34,862 nucleotides of DNA. Source: Candidatus Liptonbacteria bacterium (GTDB lineage: Bacteria; Patescibacteriota; Minisyncoccia; UBA6257; 2-01-FULL-56-20). Below are positions 22,760 through 29,674 of this stretch, piece by piece. Numbering within the stretch: position 1 is the stretch's first letter; each line of letters starts with the position of its first letter. The notes below the pieces were generated by a model. The model was not told the origin of the DNA. It did not search any database and worked only from the letters and a program-made list of their open reading frames with translations. The position numbers were made by a program, and so were the translations under genes. The stretch lies in NCBI GenBank assembly GCA_016867315.1, contig VGJV01000001.1, positions 1 through 34,862 of the forward strand, in the 5' to 3' direction.

Positions 22760-24058
22760 TTATCTGCCTAAAATGGCATCGAGCGTATTCCGACGGACAA
22801 TGAGTTTCGCAGGGAGATAGCCTGCAAAAAGGGTTACGGCCATAAGGATCGCGACGCGCAGCGCGGCCCCCGTGGGAGTAACCACGAGAATGCCATCGGA
22901 GAACGGAAAGTCGATGGGGTTCGCCGCAAAATAGGGCTCCAAGAAACCGAAGGTGAGCAGCACCCCGATCAAGCAACCGAAGAATCCATAAAAGAACGCT
23001 TGGAACACGTAGGAGAGTTCGATGGCGCGGGGACTCACTCCAATCCCCTTCATGATGCCTATAAACTTTCTTTTCGTGACCGCGTTAATGAAAATTACGA
23101 TAAACACCGTGATGCTCGCCACGACCACGCCGATCGAGGAAAGAGCATTTCCCAACACGCCGAAGGTGGTTTCTATGTCGCGCAGGAAAGAAGGGATCGC
23201 TTCATCCGAGGTCTGCACGCGCGCCGCATAGGAACCCATGAAGGTTTTGATTTCTTCGACGAGCCGCGGGGCGTATTCCAGATCCGTGCGCACCGCAATT
23301 TCCTGAAGCTGTTCCTTATTTATAGGGAGGAGACGCCGCAGTTCCTGATTCGAGATGAACATGCGCGTCGAAATTTCATCCACCTTGCTCTTCACGATGC
23401 CTTTGATAATAAAATCCTTCCGCACTATTCCCCCATCTTTGCGGGACAAGGTCATCCGCACACGGCTCCCCACATCCACGTCGTCCAAAAGATCGAGTCC
23501 CGGAATGTTCGCATCGGCGAAGGCGGAATATTTTTTGAGCAGGTTCGCGCCTATGAGCATGTATCCTTCTTCTCCCGGGGCGAGATGCTCTCCGTATTTC
23601 AAGAATCGGGAAAAGCCCGTCACCACTTCTTCCCGCTCGACATCGATACCCATCACTCTCATCGAGAGCTGATTCGGCCGTTCATTTTTCTCCGGAAGCC
23701 GCGTCAAGGTCCCCAAGACCGTCACTCCCGCGCCATATCGCGGAGAAAAAGCTTCCACTTTCGGATGGCTTTCGAGGAAGTTCACAAGCGCGGGCGAGTT
23801 TTCGATATGATCCATCCCCTCCGCCGCAGTGATGATCACCTCGCCGGAATATGCATCGCGAAACTGCACGAAAGAACCCGTGATGAGTCCCAAAAGCAGG
23901 CCCGAGACCACGACGAGGTTCAGGAACGTAAGCACCATTATGAAAATAATGAGGGCGGTCGTGCCTTTCCCGGAGCGCTTAATCTGACGCAACGCCAAAA
24001 ACCACCCTACTCGGAGAGCGTGGAAATATTCTCGCTGCAGTGCGCGAAGCTTTTTCAT
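22760..24058 (-). CDS. ABC transporter permease, FtsX/LolE/MacB-like
   Basis: 432 residues. An N-terminal span (TTALIIFIMVLTFLNLVVVSGLLLG) leads to an extracytoplasmic domain of about 230 residues (SGEVIITAAEGMDHIENSP...). Three C-terminal spans follow (ASITVFIVIFINAV, AFFYGFFGCLIGVLLTF, ILMAVTLFAGYLPA). KRKFIGIMKGIGVSPRAI is the coupling segment of the FtsX family. It forms the channel half of the exporter with the ATPase gene that follows after 4 nt. Confidence 0.93.
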   Translation of the reverse strand: MKKLRALQREYFHALRVGWFLALRQIKRSGKGTTALIIFIMVLTFLNLVVVSGLLLGLITGSFVQFRDAYSGEVIITAAEGMDHIENSPALVNFLESHPKVEAFSPRYGAGVTVLGTLTRLPEKNERPNQLSMRVMGIDVEREEVVTGFSRFLKYGEHLAPGEEGYMLIGANLLKKYSAFADANIPGLDLLDDVDVGSRVRMTLSRKDGGIVRKDFIIKGIVKSKVDEISTRMFISNQELRRLLPINKEQLQEIAVRTDLEYAPRLVEEIKTFMGSYAARVQTSDEAIPSFLRDIETTFGVLGNALSSIGVVVASITVFIVIFINAVTKRKFIGIMKGIGVSPRAIELSYVFQAFFYGFFGCLIGVLLTFGFLEPYFAANPIDFPFSDGILVVTPTGAALRVAILMAVTLFAGYLPAKLIVRRNTLDAILGR

Positions 24059-24098
24059 TCCTCCCTATTCTACTCAAAAGGAGGAGTAATGAACAGAA

Positions 24099-24503
24099 TT
24101 ACTTGGCGTTCGGATCAGGCTGGTGAATGCCGAACGTGTTGCCCTCAGTATCGATAAAGTACCCTTGCCAGGCCATGCCGCCCAAGGCGAACTTCGGCAT
24201 TGCCACCTTACCTCCCGCTTGCTCGATCTTTTTCGCAATCTCGTCGAAGTTCTCTACTTGCACCGTACACGCGTAAGCGTTCGTCCCCTGCTCCAAGGCC
24301 GGCGCGGGACACGGGCGCTTTAGAAGCCCGCCGTTGATCCCGAGCTCTTTGCTCTCTTTGGGCGCTGTCATAATCCCCCAGTATTCCGATCCCGCCACTT
24401 TGCTCCAATCCGTAAATTCCCAATCGAACACGTCACCGTAGAATTTTTTGGCGCGAGAGACGTCGTCCGCTTGGATTTCGAAATGCACAACCCTATTAGA
24501 CAT
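24099..24503 (-). CDS. VOC-family protein
   Basis: 134 residues: VVHFEIQADDVSRAKKFYGDVFDWEF, then YACTVQVENFDEIAKKIEQAGGKVAMP and WQGYFIDTEGNTFGIHQPD. H6, the central region and the final FGIHQ match the VOC fold of glyoxalase-like/YyaH-type proteins. It is a paralogue of the protein at 24963-25346 (shared FYGKVFDWEFKDW and KKIEQAGGKV patterns), so a local duplication is likely. A TAGAAAG heptamer array directly precedes the ATG and there is no Shine-Dalgarno. Confidence 0.88.
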   Translation of the reverse strand: MSNRVVHFEIQADDVSRAKKFYGDVFDWEFTDWSKVAGSEYWGIMTAPKESKELGINGGLLKRPCPAPALEQGTNAYACTVQVENFDEIAKKIEQAGGKVAMPKFALGGMAWQGYFIDTEGNTFGIHQPDPNAK

Positions 24504-24530
24504 ATGGATAGAAATTAGAAAGTAGAAAAT
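24504..24530. repeat. Heptamer array, TAGAAAG class, abutting a VOC start
   Basis: Directly after the VOC start codon: ATGGATAGAAAT, TAGAAAG, TAGAAAA. The junction string ATATGGATAGAAA recurs exactly at the cupin gene start (25685-25697). Confidence 0.7.
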
Positions 24531-24534
24531 ACGA

Positions 24535-24909
24535 CTACTTGCCGTCGACGATTACTTTGAAACCTCCGTAGGCCATGCGTTTTATATCGAAGGGCATCTC
24601 CGGCATATTCTTGTCATTGTAATGCTCCTCCATTTCCGCCATCACTTTTTTGTTCACCTGATCGCGGTGGGCGCGGGATTTGTAGACGATATATGAGAAC
24701 CACACCGTTTCGTTACTTTTCGACTTTGCCATTTTAGGAAACTGAAGCGCGGGCATTCCTTTCATGTCTGGACGCAGATCATCGCCCATGCATTCCTTAT
24801 AATCCAAAGCGCCGTGCTTCTTCCACATTTTCGCTCCCTCTTTTGCCATCTTGCGATACGTTGCCACATTCTTTTTTGGAACCACTAACACAAAGCCGTC
24901 TACATACAT
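24535..24909 (-). CDS. DUF1428 (YbaA-like) protein
   Basis: 124 residues: MYVDGFVLVVPKKNVATYRKMAKEGAKMWKKHGALDYKECMGDD opens the ferredoxin-like fold of DUF1428. VWFSYIVYKSRAHRDQVNKKVMAE and PFDIKRMAYGGFKVIVDG complete it. The function of the family is unknown; relatives resemble small dimeric alpha-beta barrel proteins. It is between two VOC genes and is preceded directly by a heptamer array. Confidence 0.9.
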   Translation of the reverse strand: MYVDGFVLVVPKKNVATYRKMAKEGAKMWKKHGALDYKECMGDDLRPDMKGMPALQFPKMAKSKSNETVWFSYIVYKSRAHRDQVNKKVMAEMEEHYNDKNMPEMPFDIKRMAYGGFKVIVDGK

Positions 24910-24948
24910 TGATTAGAAATTAGAAATAGAAAGTAGAAAGTAGAATAT
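24910..24948. repeat. Heptamer array, TAGAAAG class, abutting the DUF1428 start
   Basis: Units TAGAAAT, TAGAAA, TAGAAAG, TAGAAAG, TAGAATA in the 53-bp gap. It starts 3 nt from the DUF1428 ATG. The gene has no Shine-Dalgarno, and its leader is (CTACTTT)n. Confidence 0.7.
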
Positions 24949-24962
24949 CTACTTAGGTTCGA

Positions 24963-25346
24963 CTATTTTTTCGCGCTTTCCCACAACGCAAACTCATTAC
25001 CCTCGGGGTCGGTGAAATCGGCCATGAATCCCCACTCACCGAGTTTATGCTTCGGCGCCGTGACTTTTCCACCCGCCTGCTCGATCTTTTTTATGGTTTC
25101 GTCTATCGAGTCTGTCTGTATTACCATCGAAGGGCGATCATTTGGAGATTTCCTTTTATAAAATCCACCATTAATACCGCCGGGTTCCGTGGGATGGCCA
25201 TCGTTATCCGAGGCAGTCGTACGCGCCTCGAATCCCTCGTCTCCCCAATCTTTGAATTCCCAATCAAACACTTTCCCGTAAAAATCCTTTGCTTTTTTGA
25301 AATCCGAGATGGGAACTTCGAAATTGGTTACTTTGTTTTTGTTCAT
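24963..25346 (-). CDS. VOC-family protein
   Basis: 127 residues: VTNFEVPISDFKKAKDFYGKVFDWEFKDW, then PSMVIQTDSIDETIKKIEQAGGKVTAPKHKLGEWGFMADFTDPEGNEFALWE. A glyoxalase/bleomycin-resistance-like fold; the usual first His is Asn-Phe-Glu here, so metal binding may differ. It looks like a paralogue of the VOC protein at 24099-24503. The substrate is unknown. Confidence 0.88.
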   Translation of the reverse strand: MNKNKVTNFEVPISDFKKAKDFYGKVFDWEFKDWGDEGFEARTTASDNDGHPTEPGGINGGFYKRKSPNDRPSMVIQTDSIDETIKKIEQAGGKVTAPKHKLGEWGFMADFTDPEGNEFALWESAKK

Positions 25347-25396
25347 TGAATTATGAAAAGCGAATTAATAATTTCGCTTCGACTTTATATATACTA

Positions 25397-25687
25397 TCAT
25401 GCTGCTTCGTAGGATCGTTTCGTTCCCACGATCATACTTCCTTCGGTGACGCCGCCCTTTGCCTTATGCGTGGTCCCGGCTTTAAATTCCACCCTGTCGC
25501 CTGTGCGAAAAGTCTTCGAACCCTCCTCATCGGTGATCGTGAGTTCACCACTCAAAATAATGTGCACCGTGTGATCCGGATGCGTATGTTCTCCCGCTTC
25601 GAATCCCGGAGCAATAGGAACCACGCGCACGTTTGAGAATCCTTCTTTTTCTAACTCTTTGATCCAGCCCTCGGCTTGTTCAAGCAT
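25397..25687 (-). CDS. Small single-domain cupin
   Basis: 96 residues. Cupin motif 1 is GEHTHPDHTVHIILSGELTI, with metal-binding His residues; motif 2 is GDRVEFKAGTTHKAKGG, with the last His ligand. Small cupins of this kind bind a metal and serve as isomerases, dioxygenases or sensors; none can be assigned. It is encoded downstream of the Nudix pair and is preceded by a double heptamer array. Confidence 0.88.
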   Translation of the reverse strand: MLEQAEGWIKELEKEGFSNVRVVPIAPGFEAGEHTHPDHTVHIILSGELTITDEEGSKTFRTGDRVEFKAGTTHKAKGGVTEGSMIVGTKRSYEAA

Positions 25688-25765
25688 ATGGATAGAAAGT
25701 AGAAGTTAGAAAGTAGAAAATAGAATATCCAACGAATTACGAATAACGAATTGCGAATTACGCTT
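25688..25765. repeat. Double heptamer array: TAGAAAG class then CGAATTA class
   Basis: From the cupin start codon: ATGGATAGAAAG, TAGAAGT, TAGAAAG, TAGAAAA, TAGAATATCCAA, then CGAATTA, CGAATAA, CGAATTG, CGAATTA. Two unrelated 7-mer classes lie head to tail in one gap. The 25766-25829 remainder holds no gene. Confidence 0.75.
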
Positions 25766-25829
25766 CGCGTCGCAATTCCAGAACCATCATTCACAATCGT
25801 AAGGGCTTTGGATGAAGTTATGGAGAATT

Positions 25830-26276
25830 TTACAGCTTGCCCTCTTTAATAAGCTCAATTGAAGATTTGCCGATTTGAGCCTTATATACTGCTTCGGGCA
25901 AATTTTGCAGTGCATCCTTAATTCGCTCTAATTGTTTCGGGGAGGTATTCTTTGGAATTTCTTCGAGTTTAAAGTAGCCGAACTCGTCCATTTCCTCAGT
26001 GGGCTTTATTTCTCCCGCTACTCGTCTACATAGGAAAGAGAATATTACGTCATTCTTTTCAGGTTTTCCGTACACACCCAAGAGCTTTACAATTTCTACT
26101 TCTAAACCTGTTTCTTCTCTCACTTCCCACTTCGCACAGTCCCACGGCGTCTCCCCTTCTTCCATTCCCCCGCCGGGCAAATTCCATAAATCATAATCGC
26201 GCCGATGGCAAAGCAACACTCTTTTTTCTTCGTCAAAAATAATTCCGAACGCGGCAATGGTGAATTGAGCTCTCAT
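25830..26276 (-). CDS. Nudix hydrolase
   Basis: 148 residues from the ATG at 26276. It overlaps the upstream Nudix stop as ATGA, which makes it more likely than the longer start at 26312. The Nudix box is GGMEEGETPWDCAKWEVREETGL, with Trp in place of the usual Arg of REUXEE; the metal-binding Glu residues are kept. The N-terminal FTIAAFGIIFDEEKRVLLCHRRDYDLWNLPGG is typical. It forms a translationally coupled pair with another Nudix gene. Confidence 0.88.
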   Translation of the reverse strand: MRAQFTIAAFGIIFDEEKRVLLCHRRDYDLWNLPGGGMEEGETPWDCAKWEVREETGLEVEIVKLLGVYGKPEKNDVIFSFLCRRVAGEIKPTEEMDEFGYFKLEEIPKNTSPKQLERIKDALQNLPEAVYKAQIGKSSIELIKEGKL

Positions 26277-26698
26277 GGAAGCGCGAGATATTCCTGTACT
26301 CCTTTTAACCAACCGCCCGTGAAGTAAGCTTCGGGTTTAAAGGTGTGCTTATCCACCCATTGCATTTCGGGGTGCCGCGCGGAAAGCCGGATATCGCCTC
26401 CTTCGAATGCAGCTTTGTAGCCCAACGCGAAGATTCGTACCGTGGGATTCCCCGGGGCAGCTTCTTTCCGTTCATGGCGCATGTAGACTACCGGTTTTCC
26501 TAACACATATTGGACTTCACTTCCCAATTCTTCCGCGAGTTTGCGCTTCACTACTTCTTCGAGCGGTGTTTCGAATTCACCCGGCAGGAGTCGTCCGCCC
26601 GGTAAATCCCAATCGCCAAAATTATCCTTCACAATAAGGAGCTTCCCATCGTGCTCGAGAAACACCTTTACGGCTACGAAGTATGTGTCCTTTTCCAT
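26273..26698 (-). CDS. Divergent Nudix-fold protein
   Basis: 141 residues. The Nudix region reads GRLLPGEFETPLEEVVKRKLAEELG. Compared with GX5EX7REUXEEXGU it has three extra residues before the Arg and Lys instead of the first Glu, but the AEEL pair remains. Metal binding and activity may be altered. DWDLPGG and VVYMRHERKEAAPGNP are typical surrounding strands. It is coupled to the following Nudix gene by a 4-bp overlap. A heptamer array ends 2 nt before its ATG. Confidence 0.8.
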   Translation of the reverse strand: MEKDTYFVAVKVFLEHDGKLLIVKDNFGDWDLPGGRLLPGEFETPLEEVVKRKLAEELGSEVQYVLGKPVVYMRHERKEAAPGNPTVRIFALGYKAAFEGGDIRLSARHPEMQWVDKHTFKPEAYFTGGWLKGVQEYLALP

Positions 26699-26700
26699 GC

Positions 26701-26730
26701 ACTAGAAATTAGAAAATAGAAAATAGAAGA
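26701..26730. repeat. Heptamer array, TAGAAAG class, at a gene breakpoint
   Basis: Units TAGAAAT, TAGAAAA, TAGAAAA, TAGAAGA. It lies between the Nudix start (26698) and the truncated end of a DoxX-like gene, whose frame runs into the array. Confidence 0.65.
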
Positions 26731-26867
26731 AACCTAGAATCCGGCCCGAGACCAGTCACCACCATAGCCATGCTCGTAAGCTTCATCCACCCGGCGTTCA
26801 TAAACACGATCCCCACCGCTACCCGCACGAATAACAGACCCAAATCGGCATTCTGCAGCCGATGCAT
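26709..26867 (-). pseudogene. DoxX-family N-terminal fragment
   Basis: The frame begins MHRLQNADLGLLFVRVAVGI and continues VFMNAGWMKLTSMAMVVTG, the first span and GW.KL motif of DoxX proteins. It then departs into LGPDSRFLLFSIF, where it reads the heptamer array and stops. The remaining spans (about 90 residues in the family) are missing. No good ribosome site. It looks like a relic left at a recombination breakpoint. Confidence 0.6.
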
Positions 26868-26964
26868 CAAATTGTGCAATTATTGAGGATTAATTATTGT
26901 AATTTTATCACAACCAGCGAAGACATGCGTTGCACAGGGCGTCTCGCAGGACGACGGTCCGAGA

Positions 26965-27003
26965 GGAGAGCGCTGTGGCAGCAGCCGCAGACAGCGTCCC
27001 TCC
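26965..27003 (-). other. GC-rich stem-loop downstream of the TPM-protein gene
   Basis: Plus-strand GGAG, then CGCTGT, then GGC pair with GCC, ACAGCG and CTCC, giving 4+6+3 bp with small bulges. A second small hairpin (GGAC/GTCC) lies at about 26949-26960. It starts 19 nt after the TPM-gene stop. No T run follows, so a simple Rho-independent terminator is not proven. Composition is GC-rich against an AT-rich flank. Confidence 0.4.
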
Positions 27004-27021
27004 GCAATGCATGTCGAGCAC

Positions 27022-27906
27022 CTACCATCCGCCGCTTGCCCCTCCGCCGCCAGAGCGGCCGCCACCGAACCCCCCGAAGCCCCCGCCTCCCCATCTCCCT
27101 CCCCTTCCTCCGCCACCAATCCACCACGGCGGCTTGTGTCCCGTTGCCACACTGTGCTGGTATGCGTGCGAGACGATGTAGTCGAAAAGAAGCCCCAAAG
27201 GAGTAAGGATTGCGATTGCCAATATTCCTGCATAGACAAAGCCGAAAAATAACCCAAGTGCCACTCCGAGCACTCCCCCGATTACACCTCCTAACCACCA
27301 GGATTTGGAGCGGCTCAAAATACTCGCGATCCACATTGGAATCGTGAGGATAACCCAAAACCAATCTACGAATATTTCCGGATTAGGACCTCTTCCTTTG
27401 GTGGCCGTGGGGAGTACCTCTCCTTTTACCGCGGCAATGATTTTGTCCGTCGTGCGTTCTAATCCTGTCGCATAGTTCCCTTCGCGAAACGCGGGTAGAG
27501 CTTCGTTCTGAATAATCCAGTAACTTTGCGCATCCGTGAGCGCACCTTCGAGCCCATATCCCACTTCGATACGAACTTTTCGATCATCGCGGGAGACCAC
27601 CACGAGCACCCCGTTATCGAGTCCTTGCTTCCCTACTTTCCACGCCTCGAAAAGATCCACTGCATATTCCTCTACGGTATCGCCGCCTAAATTCGGTACT
27701 AACGCGAGCGCAATCTCATGGCCGGATTCTTTGGCGAAATTCGAAAGTTTAATTTCGAGAGAGTTCTTTGAAGCTGCATCGAGAAGATTAGCGTAATCAT
27801 TCACGAATCCGGACGGCGCGGGAAATTCTACATGCGCCTTCACCGAAGGCGCAGCAAGTAGCGAGTAGCATGTAGCAAGTAGCAGGAATACTGAAAACTT
27901 TTTCAT
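27022..27906 (-). CDS. TPM-domain (YgcG-like) secreted membrane protein with Gly-rich tail
   Basis: About 294 residues. Signal peptide MKKFSVFLLLATCYSLLAAP. TPM domain FVNDYANLLDAASKNSLEIKLSNF, ...HEIALALVPNLGGDTVEEYAVDLFEAWKVGKQGLDNGVLVVV, ...RKVRIEVGYGLEGALTDA. Two or three spans follow, then a tail of GGGG/GGFGG repeats. TPM proteins such as YgcG sit in the envelope and often accompany LemA, as here. Part of the signal peptide is encoded by a TAGCGAG-class heptamer array. An upstream array separates it from lemA. Confidence 0.92.
   Translation of the reverse strand: MKKFSVFLLLATCYSLLAAPSVKAHVEFPAPSGFVNDYANLLDAASKNSLEIKLSNFAKESGHEIALALVPNLGGDTVEEYAVDLFEAWKVGKQGLDNGVLVVVSRDDRKVRIEVGYGLEGALTDAQSYWIIQNEALPAFREGNYATGLERTTDKIIAAVKGEVLPTATKGRGPNPEIFVDWFWVILTIPMWIASILSRSKSWWLGGVIGGVLGVALGLFFGFVYAGILAIAILTPLGLLFDYIVSHAYQHSVATGHKPPWWIGGGGRGGRWGGGGFGGFGGGRSGGGGASGGW
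27851..27886. repeat. Heptamer array, TAGCGAG class, inside a signal-peptide coding region
   Basis: Units AGCAAGT, AGCGAGT, AGCATGT, AGCAAGT, AGCAGG on the plus strand encode LLLATCYSLLA of the TPM protein on the minus strand. A 26-bp segment (27857-27882) is identical to 33919-33944 upstream of argH. Confidence 0.8.
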
Positions 27907-27907
27907 C

Positions 27908-27942
27908 AATTCTACTTTCTACTTTCTATTTTCTATTTTCTA
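27908..27942. repeat. Heptamer array, TAGAAAG class, inverted orientation
   Basis: On the plus strand it reads CTACTTT, CTACTTT, CTATTTT, CTATTTT, CTAG, filling the gap between the lemA stop and the TPM start. Relative to the downstream gene its orientation is opposite to the other TAGAAAG arrays. Its last unit supplies the lemA stop codon. Confidence 0.7.
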
Positions 27943-28494
27943 GAATTTGACTGAAGGAGCAGTCTCTGCGCCTTCTACAGATTCGAAGTAGGTGCGCTCA
28001 CTGAAGCCACCCAGACGAGCCACGATATTCGTGGGGAAGGTTTTTACTGAAGTGTTCAAGCTGCGTACGGCGTCATTGAAGCGACCGCGTTCCGTGCCGA
28101 TCCGGTTCTCCGTCCCTTCGATCTGTGCCATCAGAGTCTGCACGTTCTCCGCGGATTTGAGCTGCGGATAATTCTCCATCACGACGAGGAGCCGGGCCAA
28201 GGCGCTTTCCACCTCGCCCGCGGCTTTCGCCTTCGCATCTACGGTTCCCGCTCCCGCGTAGCGGGTGCGCGCTTCTGCGATCGCATTGAATACGGCCTGT
28301 TCCTGCTTCATCGTACCCTTCACGGATTCCACGAGGTTCGGGATTAAATCAAAACGGCGCTGATATTGCGTTTCAACCTGCGCCCACTGGCCGTTAATTG
28401 CCTCGTTCTTCCCTACGAGCGAGTTGTAGGTACCTACTCCCCAAAGGAGCACCACCACTACGACTGCTATCAAAATCCACCATCCCTTCTTCAT
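27940..28494 (-). CDS. lemA: LemA family protein
   Basis: 184 residues. One N-terminal span (GWWILIAVVVVVLLWGVGTYNSLVG) leads to the LemA helical domain with NGQWAQVETQYQRRFDLIPNLVESVKGTMKQEQ, ...VESALARLLVVMENYPQLKSAENVQTLMAQIEGTENRIGTERGRFNDAVRSLNTSVKTFPTNIVA. The N-terminus probably faces out with the helical part anchored at the membrane; the role is unknown. The TPM-domain gene follows. htpX, a frequent partner, is divergent 100 bp away, but it is broken here. Confidence 0.96.
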   Translation of the reverse strand: MKKGWWILIAVVVVVLLWGVGTYNSLVGKNEAINGQWAQVETQYQRRFDLIPNLVESVKGTMKQEQAVFNAIAEARTRYAGAGTVDAKAKAAGEVESALARLLVVMENYPQLKSAENVQTLMAQIEGTENRIGTERGRFNDAVRSLNTSVKTFPTNIVARLGGFSERTYFESVEGAETAPSVKF

Positions 28495-28562
28495 ATTTTT
28501 TATTTTACATTACTTTACGTACTGACGACTTTTAATTAGGATAATTATAGGCTATAAAATCC

Positions 28563-28590
28563 AAATTTCAAAGCTCAAATTTCAAATAAA
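28563..28590. repeat. Heptamer array, AAATTTC class, before htpX
   Basis: Four 7-mers in a row, AAATTTC, AAAGCTC, AAATTTC, AAATAAA, end 3 nt before the htpX ATG at 28594. A fifth unit class in the window. Confidence 0.6.
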
Positions 28591-28593
28591 CCC

Positions 28594-29300
28594 ATGAACA
28601 TTTCGGAATACAAAAATCAAAATCTTTGGCGGACGTATATGCTCTTTGCGGGGTTTTTTATCGTCGTCATCGGGTGGGGGTGGGTGTTTTAGTATGCCTT
28701 CGGAAACCGGAATATTTTACTTTATGCCACGGTGTTTAGCGTGGGGATGAGCCTTATCAGTTACTGGTTCTCGGATAAGATCGCCCTTTCTTTTGCGAAA
28801 GCCAGGCCGGTGCAACGCGAAGATAATCCGGAGCTTTGGGATATGGTGGCGCGACTCGCGAAGGCCGCGAATCTTCCACAGCCTGCGCTCTACATCACTC
28901 CCGATATGCAAATCAACGCGTTTGCGACCGGGCGAAATCCGCAGCACTCGGCGGTCGCCGTTACGCAGGGAATTCTCCAAAAACTCTCGCCCGAAGAACT
29001 CGAGGGCGTGCTCGCGCACGAACTCTCGCACATTGCGAACCGAGACATTCTCGTCTCCACTATGGCAGTGATTCTCGCGGGAATTATTTCCATGCTTGCC
29101 GACATGTTTATGTGGTCCACGTGGTTTGGCGGCGATGAACACGATTCACGCAGCGGCTGGGCGATGCTTGCGGGAATCGTACTCTCGATCCTCGCCCCGA
29201 TCGGCGCAATGCTTATTCAATTTGCGGTGTATTCTTAAAATAGCTCGAACGGAGTTTGCTCGCCGCGCCCTCGCTTCGGCTGGCGGCCAAATTCATGCCA
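28594..29300 (+). pseudogene. htpX: Decaying htpX (membrane zinc protease)
   Basis: The frame starts MNISEYKNQNLWRTYMLFAG, meets an in-frame TAG at 28690-28692 (codon 33), and continues in the same frame as YAFGNRNILLYATVF. The HtpX core includes AHELSHIANRD (HExxH), and it is open to a stop at 29236. Just beyond, CGAACG...GAGTTTGCTCGCCG resembles a degraded RTREFLADA segment with several small indels. The downstream third, with the last zinc ligand, is gone. A nonsense mutation plus C-terminal decay; the 28732 Met could still start a fragment. Confidence 0.85.
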
Positions 29301-29433
29301 GCGTTAGCTGGCGCACCATTCATTTTGTCTCTGTAATCTCTTCTCTTATTGATAACCAAATTTTACAGGGTTTATCTTATATCCTTCCCTTGTACACCGC
29401 TTCCTTCACCTTCAGGTTGAACGCGGGAGAAAG
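29301..29433. other. Non-coding stretch, nothing recognised
   Basis: Between the htpX remnant and repeat B. I see no gene, terminator or clear repeat here. A possible hairpin at GCCAGCGTTAGCTGGC (about 29296-29311) lies at its left edge, near where htpX similarity ends. Confidence 0.4.
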
Positions 29434-29664
29434 AATCGGGTCGAACCCCTGCGGGAATGGATTTTGGATTTGAAACAAGCAGCCCATCCCTCGCGTCTTT
29501 TCGGTTTGCTCTGCGCCGCCCCCTTCCATTTCGCCGCTTGGCGGCGTGCATATCTCCCCGCCCATTCATCCGCCGCGCTTCGCGCGGCTCAGAAAATGGG
29601 AGTGAATAAATTCGGAGCGGCTCCGCCGCACATTAACAATTTCAAGTTTTTCTTTGGTGGCAAA
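29434..29664 (-). repeat. Structured dispersed repeat, copy B
   Basis: Minus-strand counterpart of repeat A (1351-1636). It begins at 29664 with TTTGCC..CAAAGAAAAACTTGAAAT. Triloop hairpins follow at 29617-29629 (5 bp), 29572-29588 (7 bp) and 29532-29546 (6 bp), the last running into GCGGCGAAATGG as in copy A. It ends at GGGGTTCGACCCGATT. Order and spacing of the elements match copy A, while the sequence between them has diverged. Confidence 0.65.
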
Positions 29665-29674
29665 TAAATCAGAT

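Noticed and set aside
24504-25765. CRISPR array
   Set aside because: The repeats are contiguous 7-mers without spacers of regular size, and no cas gene is present.
28690-28692. Recoded TAG (sense codon) in htpX
   Set aside because: TAG ends several intact genes in the window (aminotransferase, DoxX-like, lemA), and the htpX C-terminus is also damaged.
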